Shown here piece after piece: positions 51,363-60,490 of a stretch of 64,000 nucleotides of DNA (position 1 is its first letter; every line of letters starts with the position of its first letter). Origin of the DNA: Paenibacillus odorifer. Its GTDB lineage: Bacteria > Bacillota > Bacilli > Paenibacillales > Paenibacillaceae. The stretch covers positions 6,014,001-6,078,000 of the forward strand of contig NZ_CP009428.1 in NCBI RefSeq assembly GCF_000758725.1. Reading direction: 5' to 3'. Both the position numbers and the translations under genes were made by a program. Under the pieces are notes generated by a model. The model saw only the letters and a list, made by a program, of their open reading frames with translations, searched no databases and had not been told where the DNA came from.

Positions 51363-52079
51363 TTAAATAGAAATCGCTGCTTCTAAAGCTACTTCCATCA
51401 TGCCGTTGAAAGAATTTTGTCTTTCTTCTGCCGTGGTTACAGCATGAGTAACTAACGAATCAGAAATGGTAAGAATACATGCAGCTTGTTTACCTAACAC
51501 TTTCGCATTATGGAACAACGCATAACTCTCCATTTCTACACAAACACAGCCATGTTCATTGTAAAATTCATTAACTCCAGGCACATTGTCTTCATGATAG
51601 AATACATCGCTGGAATGAATTCTCGCCGTCAGAACTGGCTTGTTAATACGTGTAGCCGCTGCTTCAATGACTTCGTTCAATTCTTTACTTGGCAGCTGGA
51701 TATCTCCTTCTACACCGCTTTGCACATAGGCATATGTAGATTCACTCCACGCGCTATCCGCCAACACCACGTCAAATAAATTCAATTTATCTGTGTATGC
51801 TCCAGCACTACCGATACGAATGATGTTTTCCACACCATAGTTTTTGTATAGTTCATAAGAATAAATACCGATACTTGGCATTCCCATTCCCGAACCCATT
51901 ACCGAAACCTCTTTGCCTTTATAAGTTCCTGTATATCCAAACATATTACGTACCGTATTAAATTGAGTTGGGTTCTCCAAATAGGTTTCTGCAATATACT
52001 TCGCTCTCAAAGGATCTCCTGGCATTAATACTGTTTTGGCGATTTCACCATTTTGTGCTGCATTGTGCGGCGTTGACAT
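51363..52079 (-). CDS. deoD: Purine-nucleoside phosphorylase, DeoD type
   Basis: A 238-residue hexameric-type phosphorylase that splits purine (deoxy)nucleosides to base and sugar 1-phosphate. Phosphate-site motif GDPLRAKYIAETYL, NMFGYTGTYKGKEVSVMGSG, base-site FYNEHGCVCVEMESYALF and catalytic Asp in ILTISDSLVTH are all present. TAGGAGGAATAAATT precedes the ATG. Standing alone here, not in a deo operon. Confidence 0.95.
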   Translation of the reverse strand: MSTPHNAAQNGEIAKTVLMPGDPLRAKYIAETYLENPTQFNTVRNMFGYTGTYKGKEVSVMGSGMGMPSIGIYSYELYKNYGVENIIRIGSAGAYTDKLNLFDVVLADSAWSESTYAYVQSGVEGDIQLPSKELNEVIEAAATRINKPVLTARIHSSDVFYHEDNVPGVNEFYNEHGCVCVEMESYALFHNAKVLGKQAACILTISDSLVTHAVTTAEERQNSFNGMMEVALEAAISI

Positions 52080-52195
52080 AATTTATTCCTCCTATGTTAA
52101 TTACTCATTACTATCTTACTATACCATTCATCATTTTAAATATACGTTTAAAATTTTCTTTTATTGCGACAAAAATACTGCTACTGAATCTCTTT

Positions 52196-53017
52196 TTATA
52201 ATTTATTAGCAAACTCGTTAAGTTTTTGGGACATTATCTTTATTTCCTCAATAAATGTAGAAGTATGCTGAACAGACGCCGCCTGTTCTTGGCCGATAGC
52301 TGCTATCTTCTCTATCGAATTAGCCATTTGATTCGTAATTCCCTTGATCTGTAACATGGTTTTATTTATGTTTTGCGTTGAGGCAACGGTTTCCCTTGAA
52401 AATTTCCGGATTTCCTTGGCTACGACTTCAAAACTTCTACCTTTCTCACCTGCATGCGCTGCTTCTATTGCAGCATTCAGCCCAAGTAAATTCGTTTGAT
52501 CAGCAACCCTGTTAATAATCGATAGGACCTCTGTTGTATTCTCCACATCTTTTCCAGCCTGCTGAGATTGAATGAGTAGTTCCTGAGAGTGATCCGAAAG
52601 TGAACTTACGCCAAAGGAAATATTATTAATTTGCTCATTGGCTTGGGATAATGATTCCGAGATTTGTTCTACAATGGCTTTTAATTCACTTTGTCTTCGA
52701 ATCTGAACTGCAATCCCGCCAATGACTTGACCCGTTTGATCGTGAAGAGGTGTTGCTGTACCTGTAAACTCAAATCCATAAAAGTGGGCTGGAACATCGG
52801 ACTTCAAGGTACGATTCTCTTGTATCGCTAAGTAAAGCGGCTCTTCTTTGTTTAAAGATTGTCCTTCGTTAATGTTTAAATTTATGGTGTCGCCAGGAAA
52901 ATAAGCAACGAACCGTTCCAAATCACATATCGCTATTGATAAATCAGCCGGGATCGATAATTTTATAATAGGTATAAGTGAGATAAATTTGTCTAAAGAT
53001 TCAATGTTGTTAATCAC
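52196..53017 (-). CDS. Soluble methyl-accepting chemotaxis receptor (YfmS-like)
   Basis: A 273-residue cytoplasmic receptor without TM segments. Residues 1-115 are a PAS-like sensor (SIAICDLERFVAYFPGD, DQTGQVIGGIAVQIRRQSEL). Residues 120-273 are a short MCP coiled coil with tip DQTNLLGLNAAIEAAHAGEKG. GTG start with only a distant GGAG. It probably modulates CheA; the ligand is unknown. Confidence 0.85.
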   Translation of the reverse strand: MINNIESLDKFISLIPIIKLSIPADLSIAICDLERFVAYFPGDTINLNINEGQSLNKEEPLYLAIQENRTLKSDVPAHFYGFEFTGTATPLHDQTGQVIGGIAVQIRRQSELKAIVEQISESLSQANEQINNISFGVSSLSDHSQELLIQSQQAGKDVENTTEVLSIINRVADQTNLLGLNAAIEAAHAGEKGRSFEVVAKEIRKFSRETVASTQNINKTMLQIKGITNQMANSIEKIAAIGQEQAASVQHTSTFIEEIKIMSQKLNEFANKL

Positions 53018-53219
53018 AGAAATATAGTCTCCATTCCAGCAAAACGTTATTTATAGCGCACCAAGTCTAAGCAGATCATGCCTTACATACATGCATTTAA
53101 TCTAAATATTTAATTTTGCTTAATTCATATTTTAGATATGTATTCGCGAAAATCTTCATAAAATCCTCCAAAAAAGTTTACAAACACCCATTTCTCTCTC
53201 ACAAAAGACGGATAACATA

Positions 53220-53255
53220 AAAAAAAGCCCCCACTTTGTGAAAAGTGAGGGCTTT
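53220..53255 (-). terminator. Terminator of ahpF
   Basis: AAAGCCCTCACTTT pairs with AAAGTGGGGGCTTT, followed by T residues on the minus strand. Confidence 0.8.
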
Positions 53256-53284
53256 CGTTCTCTTGCTGTTACTAATAATATCGA

Positions 53285-54814
53285 TTAGTTACGGATCAGA
53301 TAATCAAATGCTCCTAGCGCTGCAGTTGCACCGGATCCCATCGAGATAATGATTTGTTTATAAGCACTATTAGTGCAGTCACCAGCAGCAAATACTCCTG
53401 GTAAGCTAGTAGCACCATGGCTATCTACAACAATCTCACCTACGCGAGTACGTTCAACTGTGTCACCTAGCCATTCTGTATTTGGAACCAGACCGATCTG
53501 TACAAATACACCCTGCAATTCAACATGGTGAGTCTCTTCTGTCGCACGATCAACATAAGAAATACCATTTACCTTATCAGTTCCGGTAATTTCTTTAGTT
53601 TGCACGTTTTTAAGAACAGTAACGTTAGGAAGGCTATAAAGACGATCTTGCAGCACAGCATCAGCTTTGAGCTCTGGAGCAAATTCCAGAACCGTTACAT
53701 GCTTCACTATACCTGCAAGGTCAATAGCTGCCTCAATACCTGAGTTACCACCGCCAACAACTGCAACATCTTTGCCTGCAAACAAAGGACCATCACAGTG
53801 TGGGCAGTAGGCTACACCTTTGTTCTTGAATTCAGCTTCACCAGGCACGCCCATATTCCGCCAGCGAGCACCTGTAGACAGAATGACCGTCTTACTCTTT
53901 AGAACAGCGCCGTTCTCGAGTTCAACTTCAATTAAGTCATTTTTGTCTAGACGTCTGACACGCTGCAATTTCATCACATCAATGCCATACTCTTTTACCT
54001 GCTCTTCAAGTTTAGCTACGAGTTGAGGACCTTCAGTGTACTTCACACTAATAAAGTTCTCGATACCAAGCGTGTCGTTAACCTGTCCGCCAAAGCGTTC
54101 AGCAACAATACCTGTACGAATACCTTTACGTGCCGCGTAAATGGCTGCACTTGCACCAGCTGGGCCGCTGCCGACAACAAGCACATCATATGGAGCTTTA
54201 TTGTCAAACTCTGATGCGTCCACACTGCTGCCCATTTTAGCTAAAATTTCTTCAACCGTCATACGACCACTTTCGAAAAATTCACCATTAAGGTAGACGC
54301 TTGGAACAGACATAATTTCTTTGCTTTCTACCTCTTCTTTGAATACTCCACCGTCAATCATCGTATGGGTAATGCCCGGATTAAAGATACTCATAAGATT
54401 CAGTGCTTGTACAACATCAGGACAATTATGACAGCTCAGGCTAACATAAGTTTCAAACTTATATTCACCACTAATGCCTTTGATCTGATCAATTACACTT
54501 TGCTCAACCTTAGGAGCTCTTCCGCTAACCTGCAACAGAGCCAATACTAATGAAGTAAATTCGTGTCCAAGCGGAGTTCCGGCAAAGGTTACACCCGTAT
54601 CTTCACCCACACGATTTACACTAAAGCTTGGGGTTCTAGATAGTTCGGTTCTTTCCACCGTAATCCTAGCTGACATTTTGGCAATTTCATCAACTAGTTC
54701 AGTCATCTCTTGTGATGCCTCGTCAGCGCCTGCACTGAGTTTCAGTACTACATCGCCTTCCAAGAGTTCTAGGTATTGCGCTAGTTGAGCTTTTATTTCT
54801 TGATCTAGTTTCAT
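53285..54814 (-). CDS. ahpF: Alkyl hydroperoxide reductase subunit F
   Basis: A 509-residue flavoprotein that passes electrons from NADH to AhpC. The N-terminal double-thioredoxin domain has the redox pair SCHNCPDVVQ. The FAD/NADH part has VVGSGPAGASAAIYAARKG, the active disulfide YCPHCDGP, VAVVGGGNSGIEAAIDL and GVFAAGDCTN. Follows ahpC by 14 bases in one operon. Confidence 0.95.
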   Translation of the reverse strand: MKLDQEIKAQLAQYLELLEGDVVLKLSAGADEASQEMTELVDEIAKMSARITVERTELSRTPSFSVNRVGEDTGVTFAGTPLGHEFTSLVLALLQVSGRAPKVEQSVIDQIKGISGEYKFETYVSLSCHNCPDVVQALNLMSIFNPGITHTMIDGGVFKEEVESKEIMSVPSVYLNGEFFESGRMTVEEILAKMGSSVDASEFDNKAPYDVLVVGSGPAGASAAIYAARKGIRTGIVAERFGGQVNDTLGIENFISVKYTEGPQLVAKLEEQVKEYGIDVMKLQRVRRLDKNDLIEVELENGAVLKSKTVILSTGARWRNMGVPGEAEFKNKGVAYCPHCDGPLFAGKDVAVVGGGNSGIEAAIDLAGIVKHVTVLEFAPELKADAVLQDRLYSLPNVTVLKNVQTKEITGTDKVNGISYVDRATEETHHVELQGVFVQIGLVPNTEWLGDTVERTRVGEIVVDSHGATSLPGVFAAGDCTNSAYKQIIISMGSGATAALGAFDYLIRN

Positions 54815-54828
54815 TTAGCTTTCGCTCC

Positions 54829-55392
54829 TTAAATCTTACCTACAAGATCGAGACTTGGTTTAAGAGTTTCTGCACCTTCCGACCATTTCGCTGGGCAAAC
54901 TTCACCTGGATGATTGCGTACATATTGCGCTGCTTTAATTTTGTTAACAAGAGCGCTAGCATCACGGCCGATACCACCAGCATTAATCTCAACAGTTTGA
55001 ATAACACCGTCTGGATCAATGATGAATGTACCACGATCAGCAAGACCGTCAGCTTCGATCAATACATCAAAGTTGCGGGAAACCACATGGGAAGGATCGC
55101 CGATCATAATGTACTTCACCTTGCCAATTGCTGCGGAGCTTTCATGCCATGCTTTATGTGTAAAGTGTGTGTCAGTAGAAACGGAATATACTTCAACACC
55201 TAGTTGTTTGAGGGTTTCATATTGGTTCTGCAAATCTTCTAGTTCAGTTGGGCATACGAATGTGAAGTCAGCTGGGTAAAAGCAAACTACACTCCATTTA
55301 CCTTTGAAGTTTTCTTCTGTAACATCGATAAATTTCCCATCTTGAAATGCGCTTGCTTTGAATGGTAGTACTTCTGTTCCGATTAATGACAT
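54829..55392 (-). CDS. ahpC: Alkyl hydroperoxide reductase subunit C (2-Cys peroxiredoxin)
   Basis: A 187-residue peroxiredoxin: peroxidatic Cys47 in DFTFVCPTEL and resolving Cys166 in GEVCPAKW. It reduces H2O2 and organic peroxides and is recycled by AhpF. GGAG precedes the ATG. The promoter carries two Per boxes, so peroxide induction via PerR is expected. Confidence 0.96.
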   Translation of the reverse strand: MSLIGTEVLPFKASAFQDGKFIDVTEENFKGKWSVVCFYPADFTFVCPTELEDLQNQYETLKQLGVEVYSVSTDTHFTHKAWHESSAAIGKVKYIMIGDPSHVVSRNFDVLIEADGLADRGTFIIDPDGVIQTVEINAGGIGRDASALVNKIKAAQYVRNHPGEVCPAKWSEGAETLKPSLDLVGKI

Positions 55393-55440
55393 ATTGTTTA
55401 ATCTCCTTTGGGTTTAATTTATGAATAGAGTGGATACTAT

Positions 55441-55455
55441 TTATAATTATTATAA
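55441..55455. promoter_or_regulatory. PerR box 1 of ahpCF (perfect)
   Basis: TTATAATTATTATAA equals the consensus TTATAATNATTATAA at all positions and covers the -10 element of the ahpC promoter. Confidence 0.85.
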
Positions 55456-55478
55456 TTAACCAAATTAAGGCCTGTCAA
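55449..55478 (-). promoter_or_regulatory. Promoter of ahpCF
   Basis: Minus-strand TTGACA (55478-55473), 18 bases, TATAAT (55454-55449). Confidence 0.8.
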
Positions 55479-55483
55479 GTTAT

Positions 55484-55498
55484 TTATAATAATTCTAA
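55484..55498. promoter_or_regulatory. PerR box 2 of ahpCF
   Basis: TTATAATAATTCTAA matches the Per box with one mismatch and lies just upstream of the -35 element; two boxes flanking one promoter would give cooperative repression. Confidence 0.65.
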
Positions 55499-55641
55499 TA
55501 TGATAATCGTTGTCAGTCGCTAAATGTTCATACAAATTCCTTTCTTTCAGATTTAAATACAACACTTTATCATCTGACTGATGCTCATTCGTGCTTATTG
55601 ACTATTATGGTTTAGTTTACATGTTTTATGTAGTTCAATTT

Positions 55642-56520
55642 CTACAATTCGATGTCTTCTACTATTAGATTGATAATATTCAAGGATTCTTCCGCTACTG
55701 TTGGATTAGAATATCGATTTCCATTATAGGTGATCAGTGCTTTCCATAAAGCCCACCCTCTTGCTCTATTCCACGTTTGTGCATCCATGTTTAATACCTT
55801 TTTAAAGATCCTTCTACTAGCCTCATCAAAAAAAGTCCACGCCATTGCAGCATCACAAGCAGGATCACCCACCCCTAATATGCCAAAATCAATGACTGCA
55901 CAAAGCTGTCCGTCTTTGACTAATATATTTCCAGGTGCGACATCACCATGAACCCAAACTGGTTCTGACTCCCATTCAGAGTCTAATGCCAGTTCCCAGA
56001 TCTTTTTCAATAGACCTTCATTAAAAATATCTTTATTATGCTCAATCGCATTTCTAGATTCCTCATCATATACAGCTAAGGACCCACCTCTATAAAAATT
56101 ATGCTCTCCTGCTAAAGGTCCCCCACTAGCATCAATAGACTGTAATTCAATTAAAAAGCTCCCCAAGTCTCTCGCAAATTGATTGAGATCATTAATGTTC
56201 TCATGGGATAAAGTCTCTCCCTCTAGCCACTTATTAATAGACCAAGGCCAGGGATATTCTTTGTTAGGTGTCCCTTTCGCTAATGGTGTTGAAATAGGTA
56301 ACGTAAGTCCTTTCCTTAAAAAAGGTAACCATAGTTGTTCTTTCTCCACTTGGGGAACATAAGCGGCTGCACTTGGTAATCGCACACTCATCTGTTCACC
56401 TAAATGAAAAGTCCGATTATCATGCCCACTGAATTTCACAGACCTGATCTCTAAATCGGACCATTTAGGAAATTGTTCATTTATTAATCTTGCTACTAAA
56501 TCGACGTCTATAGTATGCAT
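55642..56520 (-). CDS. Aminoglycoside phosphotransferase family protein
   Basis: A 292-residue kinase-fold protein: catalytic loop VWVHGDVAPGNILV and metal motif VIDFGILGVGDPACD. It is close in layout to macrolide/aminoglycoside phosphotransferases (SIDASGGPLAGEHNFYRGGS segment). The ATG at 56520 follows GTGGAG. Resistance is possible, but many relatives phosphorylate unrelated metabolites. Confidence 0.8.
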   Translation of the reverse strand: MHTIDVDLVARLINEQFPKWSDLEIRSVKFSGHDNRTFHLGEQMSVRLPSAAAYVPQVEKEQLWLPFLRKGLTLPISTPLAKGTPNKEYPWPWSINKWLEGETLSHENINDLNQFARDLGSFLIELQSIDASGGPLAGEHNFYRGGSLAVYDEESRNAIEHNKDIFNEGLLKKIWELALDSEWESEPVWVHGDVAPGNILVKDGQLCAVIDFGILGVGDPACDAAMAWTFFDEASRRIFKKVLNMDAQTWNRARGWALWKALITYNGNRYSNPTVAEESLNIINLIVEDIEL

Positions 56521-56613
56521 AATATCTCTCCACATATATGAAATTGAAGCAACACCAGTTGCGGAATCCGAGCTGATGTTGCTTCTTTTTAACTATGAAA
56601 TGGATACAAGGGT

Positions 56614-59600
56614 CTACTTCAGATAGGTTCCTGACTCTCCGATTCCACCACTACCGTTCAATACATATACACGCGCATTTCCTTTCCCGGAGCAGTTGAT
56701 TGTGATCACACCGTTGGTAACGGTTTTCGTATCACCAGTGACCGCATCCACATAAGTTCCGTTAGGAATTCCGGTGAATGTTGCATTTCCTGAGATCGTA
56801 ACCAAAGCAAAGCTATCGATTCCTTTGCTACTATCAGTGTATCTTCTTTTAAATGCCAAATCACCTGATACATTTTCTGTAGAATATTGGCCTTTTTGCA
56901 AAGCAGGAACAGCTCTTCTGATTAAATTAAGTTGTCTGATATGTTTCGCCAGAGGATAATTTAACGAGTCTGCAAGTGTGCCAGTAGCATTGGTATATTT
57001 ACCGTAATCTTGAACAGTAACACTACCCTCAATATGATCGCCAAAGTAAGCACGGCCTGTTGTACTTAACGGTGCATTTGGACCTACATCTATGACTGAT
57101 CCTTTTTTAAACTCAATTTCAGAACCATAATAGATCGCAGGTATTCCTCGGAAGGTGAACATCAGAGCGAGATTCTCAGCCCAAGTGTCCTGTGTGCCGG
57201 CAAATCTTTGATTTTCTGGTGCCTGGTCAGGTGCATAGTCATGAGAGTCAATATAAGTTACATTCCAGGTAGCATCATTATAGAATTGATCACCGCTTCT
57301 CATACTGAATGCTTCCTGAGCAGTCTTGAAGGCCCAGTGCATTGGAAAATCAATGACATCCATACCCGATTTCATCGAATAGTCAGGCGTATGATAAGTA
57401 TTTCCTGTTAAAAATGCATTGTTCGAGGTAGGCTGTCCTGCTGTAGTATAGTTATCTGCCCACTCTTGTTCCACCGATAGCTTGTTGGAAGCGTAATCAT
57501 TTTGACCATCACCTGGATAGGATTTTGAGCTTTTCCAAGTATAAAATGGTGTTGATATCGCCGGAATTCCACTGTTCCAGACATCTCTGTACCGAGTAGC
57601 CACTTCCCCAAAGACAAAGAAGTCTGAGCCTCCTCTTGTTTTCCATGCCGGCACAAAATATTTGTTAAAAATATACCGGCTTACATGCTTTACAGTATCG
57701 ACCCGAAAAGCATCCACACCCATATCAATATATTGATTATAGCTGTCGATTAGATACTGATTCACTAGAGGATTTTCTGTGTTTAAGTCTACACAGTCTC
57801 CCGCAATCTGTCCTGTCTGGACGGTGTAAGACTCCCAAGAAAGACTTTTTTCCGTATGGTAAATGTTATTGTTAGTCTCCGCAGTCTTCATTAAGGCAAG
57901 TCTTGCCTGATATTGCTGATCAGGGGTCATGGAATCATAGTTAGCTGGCAGCTTATCCGTAATTTTGAGCATGTTACTCACGGTGTCCGCCGCCGCCGGA
58001 TCTTTTTTGAACATCGGGAACAGATTTTCTTCTCCAAAATTACCGGTATGATTGACGACAATATCTTGAATAACCTTTATCCCTCTCGCGTGTGCTGCAT
58101 TGATCAAATCCTGATAAGATGCCCCTGCGGATTCATATCTTGGATCTATTTTCGCAAAATTTATTGCATGGTACCCATGATAATCATAACCGCTGGCATT
58201 CTGCACCACAGGTGTAATCCAGATGGCACTGAATCCTAAGGCTTTAATGTAATCGAGCTTTTGAATCAGTCCTTTGAAATCCCCTCTCCAAGCTGGATCA
58301 GAGTCCGGATTTCCTGCCTTGGCATCCTCCCATGCATGCTCGTTGTTACTGGAATCACCGTCATAGAACCGGGAAGTGATTACAAAATAAATCGTATCTT
58401 CACGAAAATCGCCCTTATTACCAATGTTATAAACAAAACTCTGTTTGGTTTCATTTCCGGCACCATCGATCACAAGGAATTTTAAGGTTGTCGTCTTGTT
58501 AATCAAGATAGACGGTCCCGCAAGAGATGTTAGTGCATTGCCTGAAATATAGACTTTTGAACTCGTTGTTGGTTCCGTACCATTATCTGTGTAATATGCT
58601 GTGGTTGTTGCCGCCTTGTTGTCTTTTATATTAAAAGATACGGAAACCGCTGAGCTCGAATTCCCAACAGGCAGATTCGCAGTGATAATCGGAGCTTGCA
58701 AATCGGCATTCAGATCAATCACATAAGCAAAAGAGCCTACATTACCCGCTTGCCCTATAGAGTTAACGCCGAATGCTTTGATAGTCAAAGAAGAAGGTAC
58801 TTGGATTGGAGTCGTATACAACGTTGAGGTTGTCGTAGGTGTTGATCCGTCGGTCGTATAATAAATTTTATCGCCGCTATTTGTACTGGATAGGGTCACC
58901 GTTTGGGCAGAATCATAGGTTTTGGGCACAGGAGAGACGGATATCACCGGAACCTTAGGAACGTCTGGATTGGCGTCATACCATACGTTATCTGAGTTAT
59001 ACCAGCCCTCTTTTACGCTGCGAGATAAGTCGCCCGTTTGTTTGCCATTGCCGTCATTAAAGATCAGGCTTGCACCTGTAGCATTCGGAACAGTATAGCT
59101 ATACCAATCGTTTCCGTCCGATTTCATCAGTATTCCCGGCCATGCTCCACTAGTCGGAACGGTTGCCGGATTCAGATTCCAGTAATGGATGCGGATCGCT
59201 GCATTCCAGCTTGCTGGTTTCTTAAAGTGAACGGTTAGCCCCGCTGAAGTAGGTGTAGGTGTTGGCGTCACTGTTGGCGTTGGTGTAGGAGTTACGGTAG
59301 GTGTTGGCGTTGGTGTAGGAGTTACGGTAGGTGTTGGCGTTGGTGTGGGTGTTATGGTAGGTGTTGGCGTCACTGTTGGTGTAGGAGTTACCGTAGGTGT
59401 TGGTGTCACTGTTGGTGTAGGAGTTACCGTAGGTGTTGGTGTCACTGTTGGTGTAGGAGTTACCGTAGGTGTTGGTGTCACTGTTGGGGTAGGAGTTATC
59501 GTTGGTGTTGGTGTAGCTCCGGCCGAAAGGGTCACATAGTCGATATTAATATTCCCGCTATCATCTGAGTCATATTTATAAGCAAGCGTGTTATTTCCTG

Positions 59601-60237
59601 CCTGTAAGGAGAGTGTTTCTGTTTGGTCTGCCCATGTATCCCAGTTGGTCAGGTTGGCTAATGTTGTCTGTGTAACCTTTATTCCATTGACATAAATGGA
59701 CACCTTTTTAGCACTGCCGGATGCATTAGCATAGTGAAGCGTGGCATTATAGGACCCTTCTGCGGAAGCCTGGACGTTAAAAGTGGCAGTTGCTCCTGTA
59801 GTTGTGTATCCATCAACAAAACCGGTGCCCGAATATCCGGTGTGATTCGTATTTACTTTTGCACCACCAGACAGGGATGCACTCTCTGCTTCGTATTTCC
59901 CGGCAACCGGAATAACAACCGTCCAGTTCTTCCCGCCGTTATTGTCCCAACTATCCGTTGGAGCCGTGATGTGATAACAATAAATTAGGGTGGCGCCTTC
60001 CTGAACATTGAGGTTGGCGGTGAACGTAGTTCCATTTTTGGTCATCACCGTGTCCGTAGTATTAGCCCAGTTATTCGTAGTCCAATGTAAGGTCACAGCT
60101 GACGCTGTGGGATTGGTGTAGGTGACTGTATGATCCGTATTGCTGGCCGATGCTCCACCCGATAAACCAAATAAACTAAAAATGAGCGAAAAAATAATTA
60201 ACCACGAAATATAACGCCTGGATTGTTTGGATACCAA
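56614..60237 (-). CDS. Secreted multidomain alpha-amylase (GH13)
   Basis: A 1,207-residue exoenzyme. The TTG start at 60237 follows GAGGAGGTTATTTAC and gives a signal peptide ending near GASA/SN. In order: starch-binding/X25-like beta domain (about 33-115), CBM35/CBM6-like module (115-240), Thr-Pro-Val linker (242-331), CBM26-like module (332-425, HFKKPASWNAAIRIHYWN), two chitobiase-type Ig modules (430-600) and GH13 barrel (608-1207). Catalytic regions are DIVVNHTG, GVDAFRVDTVKH (nucleophile Asp), FGEVA (acid Glu) and YIDSHD. It degrades starch; pullulan activity is possible. Two cre sites imply glucose repression. Confidence 0.9.
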   Translation of the reverse strand: MVSKQSRRYISWLIIFSLIFSLFGLSGGASASNTDHTVTYTNPTASAVTLHWTTNNWANTTDTVMTKNGTTFTANLNVQEGATLIYCYHITAPTDSWDNNGGKNWTVVIPVAGKYEAESASLSGGAKVNTNHTGYSGTGFVDGYTTTGATATFNVQASAEGSYNATLHYANASGSAKKVSIYVNGIKVTQTTLANLTNWDTWADQTETLSLQAGNNTLAYKYDSDDSGNINIDYVTLSAGATPTPTITPTPTVTPTPTVTPTPTVTPTPTVTPTPTVTPTPTVTPTPTVTPTPTITPTPTPTPTVTPTPTPTPTVTPTPTPTVTPTPTPTSAGLTVHFKKPASWNAAIRIHYWNLNPATVPTSGAWPGILMKSDGNDWYSYTVPNATGASLIFNDGNGKQTGDLSRSVKEGWYNSDNVWYDANPDVPKVPVISVSPVPKTYDSAQTVTLSSTNSGDKIYYTTDGSTPTTTSTLYTTPIQVPSSLTIKAFGVNSIGQAGNVGSFAYVIDLNADLQAPIITANLPVGNSSSAVSVSFNIKDNKAATTTAYYTDNGTEPTTSSKVYISGNALTSLAGPSILINKTTTLKFLVIDGAGNETKQSFVYNIGNKGDFREDTIYFVITSRFYDGDSSNNEHAWEDAKAGNPDSDPAWRGDFKGLIQKLDYIKALGFSAIWITPVVQNASGYDYHGYHAINFAKIDPRYESAGASYQDLINAAHARGIKVIQDIVVNHTGNFGEENLFPMFKKDPAAADTVSNMLKITDKLPANYDSMTPDQQYQARLALMKTAETNNNIYHTEKSLSWESYTVQTGQIAGDCVDLNTENPLVNQYLIDSYNQYIDMGVDAFRVDTVKHVSRYIFNKYFVPAWKTRGGSDFFVFGEVATRYRDVWNSGIPAISTPFYTWKSSKSYPGDGQNDYASNKLSVEQEWADNYTTAGQPTSNNAFLTGNTYHTPDYSMKSGMDVIDFPMHWAFKTAQEAFSMRSGDQFYNDATWNVTYIDSHDYAPDQAPENQRFAGTQDTWAENLALMFTFRGIPAIYYGSEIEFKKGSVIDVGPNAPLSTTGRAYFGDHIEGSVTVQDYGKYTNATGTLADSLNYPLAKHIRQLNLIRRAVPALQKGQYSTENVSGDLAFKRRYTDSSKGIDSFALVTISGNATFTGIPNGTYVDAVTGDTKTVTNGVITINCSGKGNARVYVLNGSGGIGESGTYLK
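59247..59515 (-). repeat. Tandem repeats encoding the Thr-Pro-Val linker of the amylase
   Basis: Repeated GGTGTTGGCGTTGGTGTAGG and related 18-30 bp units encode PTPTVTP repeats; the linker should hold binding modules apart. Confidence 0.8.
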
Positions 60238-60294
60238 GTAAATAACCTCCTCATAATTTTTAGTGCAGCTACGATCTTTATGCTTATCGTGTGG

Positions 60295-60308
60295 TGCAAA
60301 CGTTTGCG
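60295..60308. promoter_or_regulatory. cre site 2 (CcpA)
   Basis: TGCAAACGTTTGCG, with a perfect GCAAACGTTTGC palindrome, fits the cre pattern. It lies in the transcribed leader of the amylase gene, about 115 bases after the start point, a roadblock position. Confidence 0.65.
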
Positions 60309-60379
60309 AAAATGAGAAAAAAAGAAATACTTGATAGTTTTGATCTCCTCCTTCCATGATAAATAAGGAAAAAGCTCAT

Positions 60380-60393
60380 TGAATGCGTTTACA
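60380..60393. promoter_or_regulatory. cre site 1 (CcpA)
   Basis: TGAATGCGTTTACA matches TGWAANCGNTNWCA with one mismatch, about 30 bases downstream of the amylase promoter. Confidence 0.65.
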
Positions 60394-60428
60394 AATAGCT
60401 CTATATGTGATGGATTTTCCTTGTTAAG

Positions 60429-60457
60429 ATTATAGGCGCCAAACTTTTGCTGGTCAA
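60429..60457 (-). promoter_or_regulatory. Promoter of the amylase gene
   Basis: Minus-strand TTGACC (60457-60452), 17 bases, TATAAT (60434-60429), leaving a 185-base leader with two cre sites. Confidence 0.75.
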
Positions 60458-60490
60458 TGCATCTTTTAGGCTATAATTCAATCGTTTTCA

